DNA from: Clostridiaceae bacterium
GTDB taxonomy: Bacteria; Bacillota; Clostridia; Lachnospirales; Lachnospiraceae
Direction: 5' to 3'
Length of the DNA: 48,825 bases
Assembly: GCA_009911065.1 (NCBI GenBank)
Contig: QXWR01000039.1
Coordinates: 1-48,825, forward strand
Shown here in pieces: positions 23,567-33,000 of this stretch. Both the position numbers and the translations under genes were made by a program. The notes beneath the pieces are model-generated. The model was given only the letters and a program-made list of their open reading frames with translations, was not told the DNA's origin and searched no databases. Position 1 is the first letter of the stretch; every line of letters starts with the position of its first letter.

Positions 23567-24937
23567 ATGAAAATGGGGAATTTGGTTGCTTTAGGGACAG
23601 CGGCTGCGGTGATGTTTGCTTTGACCGGGTGCGGTGGTGCAGAGGAGAGTGATTTGGCTGTTGATGTGAATCTTCCCACCATTGATTCTTTTGAACTTGG
23701 GAAAGACTATCAGGACGTTACGGCTACGATTAAAGTTTTGACAAATCGGACGGATGTGGTGGATACGGTTTATAAAGGTTATGCAGAGCAGTTTATGGAT
23801 TTGTATCCCAACATTACCGTAGAGTATGAGGCAGTGACGGATTATGAACAGGCTTTGAATCTGCGGCTTCCAACTGGGGATTGGGGAGATATTTGTTATA
23901 TTCCAACATCCGTAGCAAAAAGCGAGTTATCTGAGTATTTTTCGCCGCTAGGAGATTTTGCTTCCCTGAATGAAATTTACAATTTTCTGGCAGACAAAAA
24001 CTATGGCGGGATTCAGTATGGGATTCCCAATGGAGGGACAGCAGGAGGAGTTATTTACAACAAACGTATCTGGAAAGAGGCGGGAATTGAAACGCTGCCT
24101 GCAACACCAGATGAGTTTCTGGATTGTTTACAGAAGATTAAGGACAATACAGGAGCAATTCCCCTGTATACCAACTTTGCGGCAGGATGGCCTATGGGCG
24201 CCTGGGACCCTTACATTGGAATTACAGCTACTGGAGATCCAGATTTTATGCTGAGTAATCTGCCCCACACAAAAGACCCGTTTGCCAAAAGAGACGATAT
24301 GTCCGGTCCTTATGCAGTTTACTATGTGCTTTACGAGGCAGTCAGCCGGAAGCTGGTGGAAGATGACCCGGCCAGCAGCGACTGGGAGGCTTCCAAGGGA
24401 ATGATCAACAAAGGTGAGATTGCTACCATGGTGTTGGGTTCCTGGGCAGTGGAGCAGTGTAAAGGTGCAGGCGCTACACCGGAGGATGTAGGGTATATGC
24501 CATTTCCCATCACCGTAAACGGCAAGCGGTATGCTTCGGGGGATGGTAACTATTCTTATGGAATCAATAACAAGGCAGCAGAGAATAATCAAATTGCTTC
24601 TATGGTTTATCTGAAATGGCTTTTGGAAGAGTCCCCGATTTTTGTGGATGAAGGAACAATCCCGGCTCTCAAGTCAGAACCTCTTCCAGATTCCCTGTCA
24701 GAGTTTGATGGTGTGGAAATTCTCAGCAATAATCCAGCAGCTGAAGGAGAAGAGACACTGTTTGATGATGTGAACAATGAGAGTGAAGTGGGGATTAACA
24801 ACAACGATTATCCAGATTGTGAAATTTTGGAAAGCGCTCTTTATGGGACAAAAGATTTGGACACTTTGATGGCAGAGTGGAATGCGAAATGGACTGCAGC
24901 CCAGGAGAGTCTGGGTGTGGATATTTTAAAATATTGA
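23567..24937 (+). CDS. Extracellular sugar-binding lipoprotein of the mannan ABC importer
   Basis: This 456-residue family 1 solute-binding protein has a lipoprotein signal peptide: MKMGNLVALG, a hydrophobic stretch and lipobox ALTGC with Cys22. Typical features follow, including PNITVEYEAV, GTAGGVIYNKRIWKEAGIE, NKGEIATMVLGSWAVEQ and GDGNYSYGINNKA. A longer frame starting at 23,504 is rejected because that codon is part of the -35 box. It would capture beta-mannooligosaccharides at the cell surface and hand them to the permeases downstream, as mannooligosaccharide-binding proteins do in gut Lachnospiraceae. The ligand is inferred from neighbours. Confidence 0.88.
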   Translation: MKMGNLVALGTAAAVMFALTGCGGAEESDLAVDVNLPTIDSFELGKDYQDVTATIKVLTNRTDVVDTVYKGYAEQFMDLYPNITVEYEAVTDYEQALNLRLPTGDWGDICYIPTSVAKSELSEYFSPLGDFASLNEIYNFLADKNYGGIQYGIPNGGTAGGVIYNKRIWKEAGIETLPATPDEFLDCLQKIKDNTGAIPLYTNFAAGWPMGAWDPYIGITATGDPDFMLSNLPHTKDPFAKRDDMSGPYAVYYVLYEAVSRKLVEDDPASSDWEASKGMINKGEIATMVLGSWAVEQCKGAGATPEDVGYMPFPITVNGKRYASGDGNYSYGINNKAAENNQIASMVYLKWLLEESPIFVDEGTIPALKSEPLPDSLSEFDGVEILSNNPAAEGEETLFDDVNNESEVGINNNDYPDCEILESALYGTKDLDTLMAEWNAKWTAAQESLGVDILKY

Positions 24938-25069
24938 TGAGAAATAGAAAACTATTTGAGAAACCGGAAAATGGAAGGGCAACCGACTGACAGGGATGGG
25001 TGCTTCCTGTGTGGATGGAAATGGAAAACAGGAGGCAATCCAGACTGTCACAAGAAGGGAGGATGCAAG

Positions 25070-26077
25070 ATGGATGGAGGAAGAAGTGTTGTAACAGGAA
25101 AGAAAACATTTGCAGAGAAGATGAAAAGCAGGGAGGCGCAGCAGTTTTTTGTGATCGTAACCTTTTTATTCGCCCCGCTTTTGCTGCTGATCGTATTTAC
25201 CTATCTGCCGTTTATGAGAATGGTCCAGTTCAGTTTCTACAATATGAAATATATTGGACCGAAAAAATTTGTAGGGCTGGCTAACTATGTGGATGTATTT
25301 CACCGGACCGAGATTTTCCGCGCTTTATTGGTGAGCGTGTACTATATGGGCGGCGCAGTGGTTCAGCTGGTGCTGGCATTGTTTTTTGCCACTCTGATGG
25401 TGTTTCGGGTGAAAGGAGAATCCGTGTTTAAAGCAGCACTGTTTTTTCCTTATCTGATTTGCGGAATTGCAGTAGGATTTATTTTCAAGTTTTTCTATGC
25501 CCGTGGGTTTGTATTTGACTCCCTGTTACAGATTTTTGGAATGAAGCTTGATGACATTCCATACTGGCTCCAGGATCAAAGTATCAATAACATTGCTCTG
25601 GCGGCAACCTCTGTCTGGCGGTATACCGGACAAAATATGATCATGTTTTTAGGCGCTATGATGTCAGTGGATACAGATCTTTATGAGGCGGCAGCTCTGG
25701 ACGGGGCAAATAACTGGCATCGGTTTTGCTATATTATTCTGCCAAGCATTAAATCGATTATTGTGCTGAACCTGATTCTTTCCATCAGCGGATCTTTGAG
25801 CGCATTTGAACCTCCTTATGTAATTACCAATGGCACTATGGGAACTGGTACTTACTTTGTAATTATGAACCGTCTGGCCCATGAAAATCAGAAGGTGGGA
25901 CTGGCCTGTGCTATGGCAATCGTACTGTTGGCAATCATTATTCTCTGTACTGTGGGCCAAAAACTGTTCTTTGCTTATGTGTTTGACAATGGGACGGACG
26001 ACGAATCCAGGGCAGCAGTGAGAAAGAGAAAAAGGGCGGAGAAGAAAAGAAAAGCGCAGAAAGGAGCAGGGGTGTGA
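25070..26077 (+). CDS. Sugar ABC transporter permease (MalF/UgpA type)
   Basis: This 335-residue membrane protein has six predicted helices and the ATPase-contact EAA loop YEAAALDGANNWHRFCYIILP. The start MDGGRSVV with GGGAGG upstream is preferred; an open frame from 24,956 adds a Cys/Lys-rich N-terminus with no ribosome site. Its stop overlaps the next permease start. The C-terminus is unusually basic (RKRKRAEKKRKAQKG). It forms the import channel with the following gene. Confidence 0.9.
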   Translation: MDGGRSVVTGKKTFAEKMKSREAQQFFVIVTFLFAPLLLLIVFTYLPFMRMVQFSFYNMKYIGPKKFVGLANYVDVFHRTEIFRALLVSVYYMGGAVVQLVLALFFATLMVFRVKGESVFKAALFFPYLICGIAVGFIFKFFYARGFVFDSLLQIFGMKLDDIPYWLQDQSINNIALAATSVWRYTGQNMIMFLGAMMSVDTDLYEAAALDGANNWHRFCYIILPSIKSIIVLNLILSISGSLSAFEPPYVITNGTMGTGTYFVIMNRLAHENQKVGLACAMAIVLLAIIILCTVGQKLFFAYVFDNGTDDESRAAVRKRKRAEKKRKAQKGAGV

Positions 26078-26919
26078 TGAAGAAAAAGAAAGGGATTTCC
26101 CTGATATTTGAAATTTTGAAATATGTTTCCCTGGTGTTTGCGGCGCTGTGTGCGCTGATTCCAGTGTGCGTGTGTATTTTGACTGCCTTTAAGACCAATG
26201 AGGAATATGCGTCTACTTCCGTTCTGGATTTGCCCAGGTCATTTTTTTACTTTGAAAATTTTGTGATTGCATTTCAAAAAGCGAATATGGTAAGGGGATT
26301 TATGAATACGGCAATGGTCCTGGTGGTTGTATTGACTGCATCTGTCTTTATGGGTTCCATGCTGGCTTATGTGTTAAACCGGTTTAAATTTCCAGGACGG
26401 GGACTGATTCAAAATCTGTTTATGTTTGCAGCCCTTCTTCCGGGAATTGCCATGCAGGTTACAATTTATCAGATTATGTATTCTCTTGGACTGGTCAATC
26501 ACTTGTATGGATATATGATCGTTCTGATGGGAACTGATATTATCTCCATTTATATATTCCTGCAGTTTTTTGAGAATCTGCCTGTATCTCTGGATGAGTC
26601 AGCGATTATGGACGGATGCACCTACTTTGGAGTGTTTTTTAAGATTTTGTTTCCATTGTTAAAGCCAGCTATTATGACTTCTGTACTCCTGAAGGGAGTG
26701 AGTGTTTACAATGAATATTATGCTTCCAATCTGTATCTCCAGACACCGAAGTTAAAAACGATTTCCACGGCTCTTTACACATTTACAGGACCTTATGGGA
26801 ATCAGTACAACTATATCTGCGCTGGTGTTCTGATTACAATAGCGCCTATTCTGATTCTGTTTTTGATTTTTCAAAAGAGGGTGTATGGAGGAATGGCAGC
26901 AGGAGCAGTGAAGGGGTGA
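26077..26919 (+). CDS. Sugar ABC transporter permease (MalG/UgpE type)
   Basis: This 280-residue protein begins MKKKKGISLIFEILKYVSLV, has six membrane helices and an EAA loop (DESAIMDGCTYFGVFFKILFP). It starts in a TGATG overlap with the first permease (a GTG three bases earlier is an alternative), and its end overlaps the mannanase start. No ATPase gene accompanies it; such importers in Firmicutes normally share a chromosomal MsiK-type ATPase, so one is presumed elsewhere. Confidence 0.9.
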   Translation: MKKKKGISLIFEILKYVSLVFAALCALIPVCVCILTAFKTNEEYASTSVLDLPRSFFYFENFVIAFQKANMVRGFMNTAMVLVVVLTASVFMGSMLAYVLNRFKFPGRGLIQNLFMFAALLPGIAMQVTIYQIMYSLGLVNHLYGYMIVLMGTDIISIYIFLQFFENLPVSLDESAIMDGCTYFGVFFKILFPLLKPAIMTSVLLKGVSVYNEYYASNLYLQTPKLKTISTALYTFTGPYGNQYNYICAGVLITIAPILILFLIFQKRVYGGMAAGAVKG

Positions 26920-29918
26920 GGAGAGGATTGAAAAAGCGAAAAAGGGCTGTAGCGTGGATGGCTGCCATGCTGCTTACAAGTTCTTATGTCTGCTCTGTAA
27001 CTGTATTTGGAGCGCCAAATGCAGGAGAAGTGACGCGGATTTGGGATTTTGAAGATGGGACTCAGGGATGGGTATATGATGACAGTTGGTCCGGAGACAG
27101 CTATAAGGGAGAAGGAAGTTGTACTTATGATGAGGAAAAAAGGATGTTAAAGCTTAATCTGGACTATTCTCTCAATATTGATAACAGCTATAGTCAGACC
27201 GGAATCTGTCTGTCAGAGGAAGAGGGGATTGATTATTCTCCCTATAAAGCATTAAGCTTTGATCTTTACTATGACCCTTCCGCTTTCACCACAGGAAAAC
27301 TGATTGCCAAGGCCTTTTCAAACAATATTTTTGGAGATCAGAGCTGTATCATTCATGAGACGCCATCCGAAGAGGTGGATGGGCTTAGATTAGTCAATGT
27401 AACTTTAAGCTGTGATGAGAAATATACCCAAAGAGAGAAACCGGGAAAGCTGATGCTTCTGTTGATTGGAGAATATACCGATTATCATGGGGATATCTGG
27501 ATTGACAATATTATACTAAGCAATGTGAAAAAGGAAAAGTTTCTGAAGGAAACAACCATTCCCGTAAAGACGGAAACCATTCTTTCGGCTGGGGACGGGG
27601 CGTTATCAGTAAATGGTTCTTCTTTTGTGTTGGAATCGGAACTAAAGCTGGCAGACCCCAATGCAGACGCTTGTGTGGCTGCTCTCTATCAATATTTAAA
27701 GGCAGTGGGGGAATCGGATGCCACCCTTTATGGACATATGGAAGATACGGTGCTGAAAGCCGGCTCTTCACAGCTGTCGGATTCCGATACAGAAGATGTG
27801 ACTGGATCTCTGGCTGCGATTGTGGGAATGGACTGCGGCGGGCTTTTCGGCGGATTTGCCAGCAAGTACAATGAACGGCATCCAGGAGCAGGGATTCCAG
27901 ACACCAATGAAGGAAATATAAAGGCAGCAGCAATGTTTAGCAATGAGTCTATGCAAAGAGGGGCGATCATTACGTTATCCAGCCACATGCCGAATTTTTC
28001 CCAAACGGTGAAGCTGGAAGGGGATTTTTCAAATAGTTATGATGGATTTGACTTTTCTCCGGCAGATTCTTATGTGCTGACTGGGGATTGTATGAATCAA
28101 ATTTTGCCTGGGGGAATTTTTCATGAAGCTTACTGTGCTCATTTGGATGTGATTGCAGACTATGCGCGGCAGATAGAGGGACCAGTTCTGTTTCGGCCTT
28201 TGCATGAAAATACAGGAAGCTGGTTCTGGTGGGGAAAAGCATTTTGTGATGCAGAAACCTATAAGAGCGTTTATAAGTTTACCGTGGAATATTTGCGGGA
28301 TGAAAAAGAGATTCACAATCTACTGTATTTGTATGGGCCAGGTTCAGAGGCAGCCAATTTAGAAGAATATGAAGAACGTTATCCAGGAGATGAGTATGTA
28401 GATCTGGTTGGATTTGACACTTATGATAATAATCCGGTTCCGGATTCAGAAGGATACACCTTTTTGACCAGCTTTGAAAATACCTTGAAGCTGACAGATA
28501 CTTTTGCAAAAAAACACGGAAAGCTAATGGCTGTGACAGAAACTGGTATGTCTTCCGTAAAGTCAGGCGGAATCCCGGAGACAGGAAACCGAAGGCCAGA
28601 GTGGTATATGGAAATGCTGGATATTATGACAAAGCCGGAATATGACTGCTGCTATTTTATGCTTTGGTCCAACTATGCAAGAAGCGGCGGATATTATTCT
28701 CCTTTTGTCATGGAAAAACGGGAAGGAGGCAAACTGTATGGACATGAGCTGCTAGATTCCTTTGTAGCCATGTACAACAGTAAAAAAAGCATATTTGCAC
28801 AAGATCAGGCAGAAGTGATGAAACGTATTGCTGCAGGTAGTTTGGGCGAGGTAAAGCTTTTGCCTTATGGTTCGGTCAGCGGGTATATTACTGAACCAGT
28901 GGCCGGTGAACGAATCCTGGGGGAAAGAACCTTGTCCGCCCGTTTTAACCAGGAAATGTTACATGGGGAGTTTCGGTTGGAAAGCAGCACAGGACAGGTT
29001 TCGCTCACGGCAGAGACCAATGGAAACAAAGTGGAGACTGTGTTGGACGGGGAGACTTTGGCAAAGCTTGGAGAAGATGCAGGCGGAAAAATCGGATTGT
29101 ATGTGAATGGAGAGAAGCTGCAGGAAATCCGGGTGATTTACAATATTGCACCCAGACCGGAAGATCCGCTGCAGATCGACGATTTTGAATCCTATGCCGG
29201 ACTTTTAAACCTTCTTTTAGACAGCTGGAGCAGCAACAAGGACAGCGGCTGTGAACTAAACATTAGTCTTTCCGATGAATTTAAAAACCAAGGAGAATAT
29301 GCTCTGAAGTTTGAATACATGGAAACCCAAAACGGATGGGCAGGATGTGAGTTTCCAAAGGAAGCAGACTGGTCTGATTGCGATGCTTTGCAGATTTGGG
29401 TAAAGCCAGACGGCAACAATCAAAAAACTGTAGTACAGATCAACACGGCAAATGGTGGTTCCTATGAAGCATACCTTCAAAATTATCCAGAATATGCTTC
29501 CACCACGGACCCGCTTTTGATTACCTTGCCTTTTGGTGAATTTCAGGATAAGAACGGCAAGGGAAGCCTCTCTTCTGAAGCAGCGTCCAACATATCTGGT
29601 TTTGGACTTTGGGTAAACGCAATCGGAGACTCTCCGGCAATAGACGAAAAGGGAGAGGTCCGGGGCGCACTGTATTATGATGATATAAAAGCCGTATCCT
29701 CTGGAAAGACAATGCCAGAGTTTGTAGTTACATCCCAGGATGGAGGCGCTGAAGAAGTATTAGATGTGAAAGCTACTGAGAATCAGACTGGAGAATCCAG
29801 TACAGCAACCGAAACTATTTCCTGGGTCCAATATTTGATTCCCTTCCTATCTGGAGGGGTTGCTTTGGCGGCGGCAATAGCAGCATTGCTGCTGGCCCTG
29901 GATCGGAGAAGAAAATAA
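26916..29918 (+). CDS. Membrane-anchored GH26 endo-beta-1,4-mannanase with N- and C-terminal binding modules
   Basis: This 1,000-residue protein starts at a GTG overlapping the permease stop (a TTG at 26,928 is possible) and has a signal peptide (MAAMLLTSSYVCSVTVFGA). A beta-sandwich binding module (about 35-205, VTRIWDFEDGTQGWVYDDSW) precedes a GH26 domain (about 235-620) with acid/base Glu431 in RPLHENTGSWFWWG and nucleophile Glu542 in AVTETGM, the usual spacing. A second binding module follows (about 745-930, LQIDDFESYAGLLNLLLDSW). A membrane helix (about 970-994) with RRRK at the end keeps it on the cell. It hydrolyses mannan, glucomannan and galactomannan to importable oligosaccharides. 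The binding modules resemble CBM27/CBM23 types of the Roseburia enzyme; that assignment is tentative. Confidence 0.92.
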   Translation: MRRGLKKRKRAVAWMAAMLLTSSYVCSVTVFGAPNAGEVTRIWDFEDGTQGWVYDDSWSGDSYKGEGSCTYDEEKRMLKLNLDYSLNIDNSYSQTGICLSEEEGIDYSPYKALSFDLYYDPSAFTTGKLIAKAFSNNIFGDQSCIIHETPSEEVDGLRLVNVTLSCDEKYTQREKPGKLMLLLIGEYTDYHGDIWIDNIILSNVKKEKFLKETTIPVKTETILSAGDGALSVNGSSFVLESELKLADPNADACVAALYQYLKAVGESDATLYGHMEDTVLKAGSSQLSDSDTEDVTGSLAAIVGMDCGGLFGGFASKYNERHPGAGIPDTNEGNIKAAAMFSNESMQRGAIITLSSHMPNFSQTVKLEGDFSNSYDGFDFSPADSYVLTGDCMNQILPGGIFHEAYCAHLDVIADYARQIEGPVLFRPLHENTGSWFWWGKAFCDAETYKSVYKFTVEYLRDEKEIHNLLYLYGPGSEAANLEEYEERYPGDEYVDLVGFDTYDNNPVPDSEGYTFLTSFENTLKLTDTFAKKHGKLMAVTETGMSSVKSGGIPETGNRRPEWYMEMLDIMTKPEYDCCYFMLWSNYARSGGYYSPFVMEKREGGKLYGHELLDSFVAMYNSKKSIFAQDQAEVMKRIAAGSLGEVKLLPYGSVSGYITEPVAGERILGERTLSARFNQEMLHGEFRLESSTGQVSLTAETNGNKVETVLDGETLAKLGEDAGGKIGLYVNGEKLQEIRVIYNIAPRPEDPLQIDDFESYAGLLNLLLDSWSSNKDSGCELNISLSDEFKNQGEYALKFEYMETQNGWAGCEFPKEADWSDCDALQIWVKPDGNNQKTVVQINTANGGSYEAYLQNYPEYASTTDPLLITLPFGEFQDKNGKGSLSSEAASNISGFGLWVNAIGDSPAIDEKGEVRGALYYDDIKAVSSGKTMPEFVVTSQDGGAEEVLDVKATENQTGESSTATETISWVQYLIPFLSGGVALAAAIAALLLALDRRRK

Positions 29919-30019
29919 ACTTTTATGCGGCCTGTTTGGCGGCGGGATTTTTAAGGGAATGATTTGTAATGTGACAACACAGGCTGGAAAAGGTATGAAT
30001 TATTAGGAGGAACAAGAAT

Positions 30020-33000
30020 ATGAAGTATATTGCAAGGCTTTGGGAAAATATGCTGGCAAGAAGAACCTTGTCCATGGTGCTGTGCCTGACCTTGGCAGTT
30101 ACCTCCGCAAGCGTCTGTGCAGCTTCTACTAATCAACTGGTGCAGGAGACAAGGGCAGCAGGGGAAAAGGAGAATGAATCAGAGAGCAAGGAAGCAGAAC
30201 GGACAAAAGAAGAGGAAAGTATGGCACACAATCCAGTTTCGGATTCGGCCAGTCCGATGGAAGGGGAACCTTTGACCGATGACCGTGAGGAAGAAGAGGA
30301 GGAGGAAGATACCCGATGCCTTCATGAATTTACCTCACTTTGGGTTGGCTATGAATGCAAACTGACTGATTATGTGGACGGGTATGAACCAGGAGACGAA
30401 GTGAGGATTGAGGCGTCTTTCAATCAATCCGTTACCAGCCAGATTGGATTGTACATTGACGGAGCATGGAACTCTTTTCGGGGGGAAGGAAAGAAGCGAA
30501 ACATTACTTTGGTTCCGGACAGTGATTATCTGAATATCCAGATTTCTGATCTAAAGGGGTTGTCCAGTGTGAATTTGACGGATATTTCTGTGGAAATTGT
30601 CCGGAAGGGCGAGGCAGATCTGGGAAATTATCTTCATAAATTTACTGGATTGTGGCAGGGCTTTGAGACGAAATTTTCAGATTTTAACCCAGATTATGAG
30701 CCAGGAGACGAGATTCGGGTGACGGTCAATTTCAGTAAATATGTGTCCAGCCAGCTGGGGATGAACTTAAACGGCCAGTGGAGTACGCTTACTGGCGATG
30801 GTAAGGAAATATCCAAAGTAGTTACGCCAGATAATGACTATTTGAATATTCAGATTACCGATATGTGGGCCAATTACAAGATTGGGGTGATTTCCATTGG
30901 TGTGGAAATTGTGAAAAAGGGTCCTGGAGTCCAAAATAACGAAGACTGGAATCACTGGGGAAGCAGCAGGATGGAGCCGACACAATACACAGAACCAGGA
31001 GATTATCTTTTGTTTTCCGGAGACGCCAATGAAAAGTATGAAACCCATGACGGATGGATTTTGGATTGTGCAGATACAGACTGGCTGACTTTAACGTATT
31101 CTTGTGTTGCGGAACATGAAAACTGGGGCATTTTAGGCTGGGGCGCTACCATTGACGGGGAATGGAAGGATGGTCCTGGATACAGTGCGGACAGTGTGGA
31201 TTCCACAAAAGAAGTGACTTGTACGTTCAGCGTCAATTATTTAAGGCGTATGATGAAGATCACACCGGAAAGTAATGTGAGCTATTTGAATCTGGGCGCT
31301 TACAGCGACGGGCGGATTGAGGAGCTGACCCTGCATGTAGGTTCGGAAATTCCGCGGGATATGCATTTGTTTCAGAACGGGGCGGTAAACCAGGCGTGGA
31401 ATTGTACGGATATTGAGCGGATTCTCAATGCGCCGGATGATCAATACATTTGCGTTCAGTATACCTGTGCCACATCTACCTTTGAAAACTGGACTGTCTT
31501 AACTTGGGGTGCGTCTGTTAATGGAGAATGGAGAAACGGAAAAAGCTATAAAACTTCTTACCACGAAGCCACCAGAAATCACTTTTTCAGTATGCGGATG
31601 GATGTATTTCGGAGGATGCTGGGATTAAGCTGGGATGTAAAAGTGGATTCCATTCAACTTTCTGCATATAATGATGCACGGATTTTAGATATTTGGTTCA
31701 GCGATAATCCAGTGGACGATCCAGGAGATTCCAAGAAGGAGAAGGTGGTTCGGGAGGCACCATATAATTCTCCCAATAAAGGAACTTATGATAGTGTTGC
31801 AAAAGATGAGGGGGAGGAATATCCTCAGGATACCACATTGGACGCCTGGGAATGGAAAGACATCAAGAACTGGAAAGAGATTGCAAAGAGCCTGAAAAAA
31901 GGTGTTTATATTGTGATTGAATATGAGGCAGAGGAGGGAATCGAGCCAAATCTCCAGTTTACCATGAGTGATGGCAAACAGCAGGGAGTAACGCCGACCT
32001 ATCTGGCAGACGGGCAGGCAGTGTTCTCTTATGAAGATATTCAGAACTTTCTGCCAGACTATCTGATTCCCCAGGAAATCTCCAACATGCAGGTTAGTTC
32101 CGGAGATGGAACGATGACCGTGAAAAAGATAAAGGTGGTTAAGAATGAAAAGGAACTTGCAGAGGAAGAGATTGCAGTATTGACTAATTCCTGGAGCGGA
32201 TTCAGTACACAGATCAGCAAGTGGCATTCTGGTTATCAGGTAGGCGACACGGTAAAAGTTACGGTTACATTTGACAAGAAAATACCAAGTGCAATCGCGT
32301 TTCATACAAAGGGCGCATGGAACATTTCCGGATATGTAAACGCAAATACCATTACACGGACAGCAAAGCCTGACGACGACTACCTGGGAATCCAGATTGG
32401 TGAGATTCCCAAAAACATGAGATATGCAAAAATCATGGATATCAAGGTGGAAATTGAGGGAAAAGTAAATTACAACGATTATGTTCAGCTGACAGGGGAC
32501 CGAAGCATGGGAATCCTGGCGGATACAAAGGAAAATGCTGCGACTGCAGTTTTGACGGATGAAGAAATCAACCAAGGTGCGAAAGTGATCTTTGAGACGG
32601 CAAGAGGTATGTTGACTGCCGGGGAAAAAGCACAGGTGGCAGCTCTGTTTGGAGAGCAGGCAGAGAACATTAAGGTGGCCAAAGTTCCTGATATTACTGT
32701 ATACAAGGAGGAAGAGGGAAAGCGGACCAAAATAGAAGAAACGTATGAACCGGTAAGCTTTAAAGTGCCTGTACCAGACGAACTGTTAGGCAAGGGCTAT
32801 GATTTTGCCGTGGTTCGGGAACACAAGGGGGAGCTGGCTTTTTTAGGGGATTTGGACGGAAATGAGAGCACAGTTACCTTTGCAAGCAGTAAGTTTTCAA
32901 GGTTTGCCATTGTTTATGGGGATTCGGGTGTTTTTGATGAAACGAGTGGCGCGATTACCGTGTTCCGAAGTGAGTGGAATGGATTTACAACCAGCTTTAG

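Noticed and set aside
24956..25069. N-terminal extension of the first permease
   Set aside because: The added residues are Cys/Lys-rich with no homology-like pattern, and the ATG at 25,070 has a proper ribosome site.
31685..32575. 296-residue minus-strand ORF inside the large modular gene
   Set aside because: It is antisense to a frame with a signal peptide and repeated modules, and its composition is typical of a shadow ORF.
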